Shown piece by piece: positions 43,315 through 50,894 of a stretch of DNA of 64,000 nucleotides (within the stretch, counting starts at the first letter, position 1; every line of letters starts with the position of its first letter). Location of the stretch: assembly GCF_900177655.1 (NCBI RefSeq), contig NZ_FXWK01000002.1:372001-436000 (forward strand), written 5' to 3'. The notes beneath the pieces are model-generated. The model was given only the letters and a program-made list of their open reading frames with translations. It did no database searches and had not been told where the DNA came from. This DNA is from Devosia lucknowensis. Lineage in GTDB: Bacteria; Pseudomonadota; Alphaproteobacteria; Rhizobiales; Devosiaceae. The translations under genes and the position numbers were made by a program.

Positions 43315-46245
43315 CTAAGATGCTAGTAGGCGTAGGCGCCGGAATCCCCCTCTGATTAGGTAGTCATCGGAAGCGGCAAGCAAGTGCGCCAGCTTGGGAG
43401 GTAGCCCGCCACTTTGGACTCCCGGCTGCACCGCAATGAACTCAAATTCGATCTGAGCGGCGGCCCGCGCGACCAAAAGGTCTTCGAAATTTTGGAGAGT
43501 GCCCTTCACGAAGCGTGAGCCGCCCAAACCATTCTGAAATCTGCGGCTTACGTGGCCAATGACCCGTTGCTTCAAGGCCCAGATCGTTGACTTTGTCGCC
43601 TGCGATACCACTTCGTATAGATCATCAACGCGATGCCCAGCAGATTGTCCCGATGAACTTTTGCAGTGGTAGAGCCGTATCACAAGGCGGTCTACTTCCT
43701 CCGTCGCTGTGATGTAGTCGGCAATCTCACCGCTTCCGTGATCGTAGTAGATGACGGAGTTGTCGCCCACGGTCAGCATTGCTTCCAGCCCTTCGTGAAC
43801 AGACACGCCGCGCTCTGATTTAGCGCCGAACTCAAGCGTAATGTCGACGCCCATGGCGGCCCAGTCCAATGCTTCAATCTGGTTCGCATCGAAGGACAGA
43901 TTTTCGTCGGGTGGCAAGGACAGGTAGCTCGTCCCAGTCAGCGACCCAAGCTCAGCCGTGAAAAACGTAATAGGATCATCGTTGATGTATTCGACCAATC
44001 CCACATCGCCGTCGTCGAACAATATGAAGAGGTCTGTGGCGCTGTCGCTTGACCATTCAAATAGACGCTTGTTGTTTAGGGAATAAACGAACGTCTCGGA
44101 ATAACCAGCTTCGTGCGAAATGCGCACAAGAACCGAATTTTTATCAGATTTCCCTCTAATGACATCTAAATCAAAGTCCACGAGCGGAAACTCGAACCTT
44201 CCCTCACTTGTTTCAAAACTGCAAAGGGGGGACGAGCGATAAATGTCCATCGGCCAATCGGCAGCGATAATATCGTCAGGCAATTCTGATATTTCGTCGC
44301 CGACGTCAAGAATGTCGACGCCCGACATCGTCTTGGGCGTGCCTCTCGTGGAAATTCTGGATGCCAGAATGGAGCACCAGTCGATCAACGCGGGGATTTT
44401 GTCCGATCGATTACTCCAAACCTTGGATGCGCTGCTTATGCCAATTGTTACTGCATCGCCATCTTGTTCGCCGCGGCCAAATGCGTGACCAGCATGGAAC
44501 AGTCGACCGTCAGATTTGCTGATCGATTTATCAGCGTTTGAGCCAGTTATTATTCGATAAGACTCGCTCGTGTTTCCTAGAACCCGATTTCGCATGCCAA
44601 CGTTGAAAAATTCTGGCGAGTTGATGTCGTTCAGAACTCTGTTTATCCGCGATAGCGGCAGTGCACGGGGAACAGCAGACGCAAACCAAGAGGCGATGTG
44701 GTCGTACATGCCTGCGTTGCGTCTCGAGGCGCAAATAAACAAGAGCAAGCTCTTGGGGTCTTGATATATGATAAATAGGTCGGACGAAGATGACGCCAGG
44801 CGTTCATCGCCAGTCCATCTAGGCTGAGAGATCTCGCGAGTTATGTAGATGGCCGCGCCGTGCTCCTCACTCGAAACCTTATAAACGATCTGCATGGGAA
44901 ATGGGAATTCTTCGCCTGCTGAGACATCAACTAGATCTTTGAGCTGAAGTATTTTCACGTGAAAATATGGCTCCAGGTCAAACAGAGAAAAATCCGACAA
45001 GTCGTGGCTGGCGTCGACCGGCAGGAAGGTATCCAACACCTCGCGAGTGTGGACCTCTTCTTCGATCCGGGCAGCGCTGAGATTTTGGACGATTTCTTGC
45101 CACACGGCCCTGGCGTCATATAGGCGCTCTGCCTCAATCTCGATGGCTGTAGGCACCGCCAAGAATGTAGCGCCACCAAGCTGTTCTCCCGTAGTCCGGG
45201 CAAACCTGCCGACAAACTGGAGGATAACTGCCAATGAGCGATGGGGCGAATGCACGGCGGCTATCTTTAATGACGGGAGGTCAAACCCTTCCCCGAGCAT
45301 GTTGACGCAAATTAGCCCGTCAAGAGCTCCGGCCTGTAGTTCCTTGAGCACCGATTTTACATGGCGTAGTGACTGGTCTCCTTTAATTAGCTTGAGACGC
45401 AGGTTTGTATTTGCAGAGTATGTGTCCACCAGCTCTAGCGCCCGAGCGCGGCTATCGGTCCTGACCATCACCTTGTGATTGAAGCCGGCTTTAGCGTCTC
45501 TTTGAAAAACTTCCTGGCATGCTATGGCTACAGCCACGTCAGGGGGCTGCCCCTTCAAGGGATAGACTGGCTGGTACTCAATCTCTCCAAACACCTGATC
45601 TTCGAAAGCCCTCCGCAGATCATATGTGTATATAAAGCGGCCCCTGATCTCTCGTTGATCCTGACGAAATGGTGTTGCCGTGAAGAGCACCCTTCTGGCA
45701 GTCGAGAAATGATCAAGTGTCGACTGCCAAGTACGCGCCGGGCTGTGGTGAGCCTCGTCGACCAGAACGAGGTCAAATAGGTCCGCGGGGGGCTCCGGAA
45801 CTACTTCATATTCTGGACTTATGCTTTGAATCGTCCCGACGACCACGTCATATTCTCGCATGCTCTCCCAGTCTTCGACCGAAGAAACTCTGCCAAGCGT
45901 GGCGAAGACCTTTGGTCCTTCCACGGTGTCAATTGCCCCAGCAATGCGGAGCGTTCGTAGCGCCGACGCTTCCTCGGCAATTTGCTCTCTAACCAATCGG
46001 CTGGGCGTTATGATCAGAACCCGCTGCGCTCTGAGGACAAAAGCTGCAGCCAGGAGAACGGCTGTTTTGCCCGATCCAGTTGGCATTGTAACAACGGCTG
46101 GATCGGCTCGAAGTGAGAAATGCGAAGCTATCGCATGGATAGCGCCCACTTGCGCTGGTCGGAGACCGACGTCTTCCGGCTTGTCTTTGATCGGATAAGT
46201 GAACCTTGAATAGTTTTCAGAAAAGAAGCTGATCGCAAGCTCCAA
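43315..46245 (-). CDS. DEAD/DEAH-box SF2 helicase with C-terminal nuclease-like domain
   Basis: A 976-residue accessory protein. Helicase motifs: Walker A TGSGKT (56-61), DEAH (163-166), TAT (189-191), NMLGEGFDLP (315-324), QFVGRFAR (343-350), like type I/III restriction helicases. Residues about 400-820 are unrecognised. Near the end, DHGSGEIAD (835-843) followed by IRLYHCKSS (856-864) resembles a PD-(D/E)XK nuclease core with HCK as the xxK part. Composition is unlike its neighbours: 26 G+C in the 60 bases from 44161, against 38 in the 60 from 47581 in lepA. No methylase gene adjoins. A defence role is inferred, not shown. Confidence 0.8.
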   Translation of the reverse strand: MELAISFFSENYSRFTYPIKDKPEDVGLRPAQVGAIHAIASHFSLRADPAVVTMPTGSGKTAVLLAAAFVLRAQRVLIITPSRLVREQIAEEASALRTLRIAGAIDTVEGPKVFATLGRVSSVEDWESMREYDVVVGTIQSISPEYEVVPEPPADLFDLVLVDEAHHSPARTWQSTLDHFSTARRVLFTATPFRQDQREIRGRFIYTYDLRRAFEDQVFGEIEYQPVYPLKGQPPDVAVAIACQEVFQRDAKAGFNHKVMVRTDSRARALELVDTYSANTNLRLKLIKGDQSLRHVKSVLKELQAGALDGLICVNMLGEGFDLPSLKIAAVHSPHRSLAVILQFVGRFARTTGEQLGGATFLAVPTAIEIEAERLYDARAVWQEIVQNLSAARIEEEVHTREVLDTFLPVDASHDLSDFSLFDLEPYFHVKILQLKDLVDVSAGEEFPFPMQIVYKVSSEEHGAAIYITREISQPRWTGDERLASSSSDLFIIYQDPKSLLLFICASRRNAGMYDHIASWFASAVPRALPLSRINRVLNDINSPEFFNVGMRNRVLGNTSESYRIITGSNADKSISKSDGRLFHAGHAFGRGEQDGDAVTIGISSASKVWSNRSDKIPALIDWCSILASRISTRGTPKTMSGVDILDVGDEISELPDDIIAADWPMDIYRSSPLCSFETSEGRFEFPLVDFDLDVIRGKSDKNSVLVRISHEAGYSETFVYSLNNKRLFEWSSDSATDLFILFDDGDVGLVEYINDDPITFFTAELGSLTGTSYLSLPPDENLSFDANQIEALDWAAMGVDITLEFGAKSERGVSVHEGLEAMLTVGDNSVIYYDHGSGEIADYITATEEVDRLVIRLYHCKSSSGQSAGHRVDDLYEVVSQATKSTIWALKQRVIGHVSRRFQNGLGGSRFVKGTLQNFEDLLVARAAAQIEFEFIAVQPGVQSGGLPPKLAHLLAASDDYLIRGGFRRLRLLAS

Positions 46246-46359
46246 ACAGAAGATGTTATTCCAGTCTCAAGTTCAGCCTTGTCAGATGCATTCAGTCAAT
46301 AGGCGGATTTCGATTCCACTGGCTGAGCCAGATGCTGCCTTCAGTTGGACACAGCAACG

Positions 46360-46440
46360 TTAGTCACCCTCCATCACCAGCACCTTGATAACCTCATCCT
46401 AGGATATCGCCGCTGACCCAAACTGCCGCATGCGGGCCAT
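46360..46440 (-). pseudogene. Degenerate 3' end of a lepA-like gene
   Basis: Twenty-seven codons on the minus strand read MARMRQFGSAAIS-stop-DEVIKVLVMEGD-stop. They align without gaps to the end of the intact lepA next door ([29 protein letters not shown]), with the same distance from MRQ to the stop. Codon 14 is TAG where lepA has CAG. No lepA similarity was seen further upstream, so only the tail is left. Confidence 0.65.
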
Positions 46441-46540
46441 TAAAGCATCGCCCTCACGGCCTGCTTCCCAAAAATTGCTCCACGAATGAAGATTCGCTTC
46501 CGGGACGGCGCGCAGTCTTCGGGCCTAAGCGGGCGGAGTA

Positions 46541-46700
46541 TCCCCCTCGCCCGTCTCGGCCTGCGGCCGAGCCACCCTCTCCCCGAGGGGGCGAGGAATA
46601 AGAGCTGCGGCGGCGCTCGGGCGGCGAGCGTAGCTCTAGATTGCGAGAAGGCTCCCTCACCCGGCGCTACGCGCCGACCTCTCCCCCAGAGGGAGAGGTG
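46541..46700. repeat. Intergenic palindromic repeat cluster, second copy
   Basis: Contains CGGCCTGCGGCCG, CTCTCCCCGAGGGGGCGAG, GGCGCTACGCGCC and CTCTCCCCCAGAGGGAGAG. Modules match those at 18178-18306, partly in the opposite orientation (GAGGTCGG...GTGAGGGAGCC). Confidence 0.65.
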
Positions 46701-46813
46701 AAATGGGCTCAGCTTGTAGAACTAGCCCGGGTGCCCGCTGCCTCTGGCAGCGACCCGGCGATTAATCTGCCAAGGCGCCACCGGCGCCTCGGATTGGCAC
46801 AATTGCCAACCGA

Positions 46814-48619
46814 TTAATCGTCCCCCATCTTCAGCGCCTTGATGAAGGCTTCCTGCGGAATGTTCACGTTCCCATACTGCCGCATCTTGGCTTTGCCCTT
46901 TTTCTGCTTGTCCAGGAGCTTGCGCTTGCGGGTGGCGTCGCCGCCGTAGCACTTGGCCGTCACGTCCTTGCGCATGGCGCGGACGGTTTCGCGGGCGATG
47001 ATCTTGCCGCCGATGGCGGCCTGGATCGGGATGACGAAGAGATGGGGCGGGATCAGCTCCTTGAGCTTTTCGCACATCTGGCGGCCGCGCGATTCGGCGA
47101 CCGAGCGGTGGACCAGCATGGCCAGGGCGTCGACGGGCTCGGCATTGACCAGCACGGTCAATTTGACCAGATCGCCGGTGCGGTGGGTATCGAGCTTGTA
47201 GTCAAAGCTGGCATAGCCCTTCGAGATCGACTTGAGGCGATCGTAAAAGTCAAACACCACTTCGTTGAGCGGCAGGTCGTATTCGACCATGGCGCGATTG
47301 CCGACATAGGAGAGGTTGTTCTGGATGCCGCGGCGATCCTGGCAGAGTTTGAGGATGGCGCCGAGATATTCGTCGGGCGTCAGGATCGTCGCCTTGATCC
47401 AGGGCTCGCGGATTTCCTCGATCTTCATGACATCGGGGAGATCGGCGGGATTATGCAGATGCATGGTCTCGCCATTGGTCATCACGACCTCGTAGACCAC
47501 GCTGGGCGCAGTGGCGATGAGATCGAGATCGAACTCGCGGGACAGGCGCTCCTGGATGATTTCGAGATGCAGGAGCCCGAGGAAACCGCAGCGGAAGCCG
47601 AAGCCGAGGGCGGCGCTGGTTTCCATTTCGAAGGAGAAGCTGGCGTCGTTGAGCCGCAGCTTGCCCATGGCGGCGCGGAGTTCATCGAAATCCGAGGCAT
47701 CGACCGGGAAGAGGCCGCAGAACACCACCGGCTGGGCCGGGCGGAAGCCGGGCAGCGCCGTGGTCGTGGGCTTCCTGTCATCGGTGATGGTGTCGCCGAC
47801 ATTGGTATCGGCCACTTCCTTGATGGACGCGGTGAAGACGCCGAGCTCGCCGGGGGTGAGTTCAGGCACTTCCACGAGCTTGGGCGTCTGCACGGCGACG
47901 CGATCGAGCTCGTAGACGGCGCCCGAGGCCATCATGCGGATCTTCTGGCCCTTCTTCATCACGCCATCGATGATGCGCACGAGAACGACGACGCCGAGAT
48001 AGGTATCGTACCAGCTGTCGACGAGGAGGGCCTTGAGCGGCGCATTGATATCGCCCTGGGGGGCGGGCAGGCGCTGGACGATGGCTTCGAGCACGGTGTC
48101 GATGCCGACGCCTGTCTTGGCCGAGATTTCGAGCGCGTCACTGGCGTCGATCCCAATGACATCCTCGATCTGCGCTTTGACGCGCGGGATGTCCGCCGCC
48201 GGAAGATCGACCTTGTTGAGGACCGGGACGATCTCGTGATCGGCATCGAGCGCGTGGTAGACATTGGCGAGGGTCTGCGCCTCGACGCCCTGGGAGGCGT
48301 CGACGACAAGCAGCGAGCCTTCCACGGCCGACATGGAGCGGCTGACTTCATAGGCGAAGTCGACGTGGCCGGGCGTGTCGATGAGGTTGAGGACGTAATC
48401 CTCGCCATCCTGCGCCTTGTATTTGAGGCGCACGGTCTGCGCCTTGATGGTGATGCCGCGCTCGCGCTCGATATCCATCGAGTCGAGGACCTGTTCCTTC
48501 ATCTCGCGCGCGTCGAGCCCGCCCGTCATCTGGATCAGGCGATCGGCCAGGGTCGATTTGCCATGGTCGATATGAGCGACGATGGAGAAATTGCGGATAT
48601 TCTTGAGCGGCGTGGTCAT
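46814..48619 (-). CDS. lepA: Elongation factor 4 (LepA), back-translocating GTPase
   Basis: Ribosome-binding GTPase of 601 residues that affects elongation under ionic stress and 30S maturation. G1 is AHIDHGKS, G3 DTPGH, G4 NKVD, then domains II, III and V and the LepA-specific C-terminal domain (ending [28 protein letters not shown]). ATG 48619 gives the standard [22 protein letters not shown] start; the ten-residue upstream extension is not family-like. A decayed second copy of its 3' end lies about 370 bp downstream. Confidence 0.97.
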   Translation of the reverse strand: MTTPLKNIRNFSIVAHIDHGKSTLADRLIQMTGGLDAREMKEQVLDSMDIERERGITIKAQTVRLKYKAQDGEDYVLNLIDTPGHVDFAYEVSRSMSAVEGSLLVVDASQGVEAQTLANVYHALDADHEIVPVLNKVDLPAADIPRVKAQIEDVIGIDASDALEISAKTGVGIDTVLEAIVQRLPAPQGDINAPLKALLVDSWYDTYLGVVVLVRIIDGVMKKGQKIRMMASGAVYELDRVAVQTPKLVEVPELTPGELGVFTASIKEVADTNVGDTITDDRKPTTTALPGFRPAQPVVFCGLFPVDASDFDELRAAMGKLRLNDASFSFEMETSAALGFGFRCGFLGLLHLEIIQERLSREFDLDLIATAPSVVYEVVMTNGETMHLHNPADLPDVMKIEEIREPWIKATILTPDEYLGAILKLCQDRRGIQNNLSYVGNRAMVEYDLPLNEVVFDFYDRLKSISKGYASFDYKLDTHRTGDLVKLTVLVNAEPVDALAMLVHRSVAESRGRQMCEKLKELIPPHLFVIPIQAAIGGKIIARETVRAMRKDVTAKCYGGDATRKRKLLDKQKKGKAKMRQYGNVNIPQEAFIKALKMGDD

Positions 48620-48722
48620 GAGGGCGCTGATAGCAGAAGGCAAGGCCACGAGAAAGATGGTTTAGCGGGGGTTAACCGGGCACTTTGCGCAACAATCGTG
48701 CAGGCAGATGCGTTCGTAGCGC

Positions 48723-49667
48723 ATGCGTCACCTCGTTCCAGCCATTACCGCCCTCCTTGTCGCCACCGCACCGGTGCCGGCGCAGGATTTTTTCCGGGAT
48801 CTCGAGAGGTTCGTGGAGGACGCCTTGCCGCAGCGGCAGGCACCGCGGCCCAGCGGCGGCGTGAGCGAACCGACCCGTCCGACGCCGCCCAGCGTCACAC
48901 GACCCGTTGCCCCGGTGACGCCGACCCCGATGACGCAGCGGCCAGAGGCCGACGCGGCGGAGGAGGAGCCGCCCCTGCCCCGCCCTCGCCCCGACGAGGC
49001 CGCGGATGCGGATGAAGCGGAGGGGCCGGACGAGCCTGCCGCACCGGACGTTTCGGACCCGGATGTGCCGGTGGCGGAACCGCAGCCCGCGACGCCGGAG
49101 CCGGAGCGGGTGTACCAGACCGCCTGCCCGGCCCTGCTCAGCGGCGTGGTGGTGGGCGAAATGCTCGACCCGATCGCCGAGGGCATTTGCGGCGAACGCT
49201 CGCCGCTCTCGATCACGGCGGTGCGGGTCAACGGCCGGGAGATCGGGTTTTCGAGCCCGGTGACCACCAATTGCGCAATGGCAGGCGCGCTGGCCGACTG
49301 GGCCGGCGAGGTCGACGCCTATGCCAATGCGGCGCTGGACAGCCCCATCGCGACGCTCGATACCGGCACGTCGATGATGTGTCGCAACCGCAATGGCGGC
49401 GACGAGGGCTTTGTTTCCGAACACGGCTTTGCCAATGCAGTCGACGTGATCGGCTTCACGCTGGCGGATGGCCGGAGCATCGCCGTCGAAGCCGACTGGT
49501 CTGCGGCGGCTTCACCAGAGGGCAAACTGCTGCGCCAGGCGCACGGGGCGGCCTGCGGACGTTTCACGACCGTGCTCGGGCCGGACGCCAATGCCGAGCA
49601 TGAGGATCATTTCCACCTGGACCTCGGCTGCCACGGACAAACGTGTACGGCGCAGATCTGTGAGTGA
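48723..49667 (+). CDS. Extensin-family exported protein
   Basis: A 314-residue secreted protein. Residues 1-20 are a signal peptide (HLVPAITALLVATAPVPA). A long Pro/Glu-rich low-complexity region to about 125 follows, then the extensin-like C-terminal domain: CPALLSGVVVGEMLDPI, MMCRNRNGGDEGFVSEHGFANAVDVIGF, and DANAEHEDHFHLDLG, with paired cysteines. The HG-A-DV and HFHLD elements resemble metal-peptidase-like folds, and a role in cell wall is assumed. A near-match to a CtrA box (TTTA-N7-TTAAC, 48661-48676) lies upstream. Confidence 0.85.
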   Translation: MRHLVPAITALLVATAPVPAQDFFRDLERFVEDALPQRQAPRPSGGVSEPTRPTPPSVTRPVAPVTPTPMTQRPEADAAEEEPPLPRPRPDEAADADEAEGPDEPAAPDVSDPDVPVAEPQPATPEPERVYQTACPALLSGVVVGEMLDPIAEGICGERSPLSITAVRVNGREIGFSSPVTTNCAMAGALADWAGEVDAYANAALDSPIATLDTGTSMMCRNRNGGDEGFVSEHGFANAVDVIGFTLADGRSIAVEADWSAAASPEGKLLRQAHGAACGRFTTVLGPDANAEHEDHFHLDLGCHGQTCTAQICE

Positions 49668-49678
49668 GGCGCAGCAAT

Positions 49679-49807
49679 TCACCCGCATTTGGGGTGATGG
49701 GTGGGCAGGTCGGCCCAGTCGTGGAGGGTCATGCAGTCGGGGTTTTGGGATCGGGCGGACGGCACGGAGCGGCCGAGCCACGCCAATAGGCGAGCCAGGA
49801 TCGACAT
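49679..49807 (-). CDS. DUF1127-like small protein
   Basis: A 42-residue ORF. The amphipathic N-terminus MSILARLLAWLGR and the LHDWADLPTHH part recall DUF1127 peptides, which in Agrobacterium relatives affect RNA turnover and phosphate or C1 metabolism; the match is loose. GGAG lies about seven bases before ATG 49807. It is divergent from a GcvA-like LysR gene, an arrangement often seen for DUF1127 genes. Confidence 0.5.
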   Translation of the reverse strand: MSILARLLAWLGRSVPSARSQNPDCMTLHDWADLPTHHPKCG

Positions 49808-49912
49808 TTTCTGTCTCCGGAAATGAGTTGCTGGTGTTCTATGGCCTCATAATGCGCCACGGCGCTGGCCATCTCAATGGACATGCTCTGCCAGGCGCTA
49901 TAGAAAATCTAC

Positions 49913-50839
49913 ATGAGTAAGGCATTTCCCATTCCCCTCAATGCGCTGCGCGCCATCGAGATCGTGGCGCGCCGTGGTGCGCTGGCGCCTGCTGCCGATG
50001 AGCTGGGCGTGACCGTCGGTGCCGTCAGCCAGCATCTGCGGCGCGCCGAAGAGCGGCTGGGGGTGGAGCTTTTCGCCCGGACGCCGCAAGGTCTGCGACC
50101 ACTGCCGGTGCTGCTGCAGATCCTGCCGCAGCTTTCGGCCGGGTTCACGCAATTGCAGGATGGGCTGGCGGGGCTGACCGGTGCGCAGGACGGCGTGCTC
50201 AACGTGACCGTGGGCAGTGTCTTTGCCTCGCGCTGGCTGATCTGGCGGGTCCACAAATTCTCGGCCCTCTACCCTGGACTGGAACTGCGGCTGACGGTGA
50301 CCGGCGCCATGCTTGATCTCAACCGGCTCGATATCGACTGCGGCATTCGCTATGGCGATGGGAGCTGGCCGGGTGTCGATACCAGCCTGATCGGCGGACA
50401 GGATTTTCAGCCGGTCTGCTCGCCCCTGATGCTCGAGCGGCTCCGGAGCCCCGCCGACCTGGCACGGGTACCCGTCATCAAAGACCAGACCAGCATGCTC
50501 GACTGGCCACTGTGGTTCGCGAATGCCGGGGTCGATCCCGCCGCGGCGCTGCAGGGACCGGTCTATTCAGATGCGTCGCTGGCTTTCGACGCCGCAATTT
50601 CCGGGCAGGGTGTGCTGCTGGCCGCCGACATGATGACAGCCGATGCGGTGAGCGACGGGCGACTGGTGCGTCCTTTCAACAGGCCGGTGAAGGGATCGAG
50701 AGGCTATTTCCTTGCCACAGCCAAAGGGCGGCGGGAGCCCGGCAAGCTTCGACTGTTCCGGGAATGGCTGGCGGCGGAAGTGCCCGACAGCGTGCTGGGC
50801 TATGTGCATCAACAAAGGCCGGAGCCAGCGCGAGAGTGA
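49913..50839 (+). CDS. LysR family regulator, GcvA-like
   Basis: A 308-residue regulator. The N-terminal helix-turn-helix is FPIPLNALRAIEIVARRGALAPAADELGVTVGAVSQHLRRAEERLGVELF, the variant typical of GcvA/AmpR-like proteins. The effector domain follows from about 95 (VLNVTVGSVFASRWLIWRV; DIDCGIRYGDGSWPGVD). The likely target is the divergent small gene or its own promoter. Effector unknown. Confidence 0.9.
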   Translation: MSKAFPIPLNALRAIEIVARRGALAPAADELGVTVGAVSQHLRRAEERLGVELFARTPQGLRPLPVLLQILPQLSAGFTQLQDGLAGLTGAQDGVLNVTVGSVFASRWLIWRVHKFSALYPGLELRLTVTGAMLDLNRLDIDCGIRYGDGSWPGVDTSLIGGQDFQPVCSPLMLERLRSPADLARVPVIKDQTSMLDWPLWFANAGVDPAAALQGPVYSDASLAFDAAISGQGVLLAADMMTADAVSDGRLVRPFNRPVKGSRGYFLATAKGRREPGKLRLFREWLAAEVPDSVLGYVHQQRPEPARE

Positions 50840-50851
50840 GAACATGAACGA

Positions 50852-50876
50852 CCCGCCGCATGGATGATGCGGCGGG
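50852..50876. terminator. Hairpin between convergent genes
   Basis: Ten-base arms CCCGCCGCAT (50852-50861) and ATGCGGCGGG (50867-50876), 5-nt loop. No T-run on either side, so termination is uncertain though its position between two gene ends suits it. Confidence 0.45.
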
Positions 50877-50894
50877 CCGTGCTGTTGCGTCGGA

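Larger units (their letters stand above)
46246..46813. other. Scar-like intergenic region between helicase and lepA
   Basis: Holds, in order from the helicase, an AT-richer leader, a degenerate lepA tail (46360-46440), a palindromic repeat cluster (46541-46700) and a GC-rich hairpin AGGCGCC/GGCGCCT (about 46773-46789). No intact gene seen. Confidence 0.6.

Noticed and set aside
42452..43318. 288-codon plus-strand frame opposite the 217-residue unknown protein
   Set aside because: Lacks a ribosome site; the minus-strand frame has AGGAG at its start.
46360..46500. Antitoxin gene fragment instead of a lepA tail
   Set aside because: The upstream residues could suggest a short antitoxin, but gap-free alignment to lepA up to an equally placed stop is the better explanation.
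47042..49015. 657-codon plus-strand frame opposite lepA
   Set aside because: Antisense to lepA, His/Asp/Gly-rich shadow with no ribosome site.
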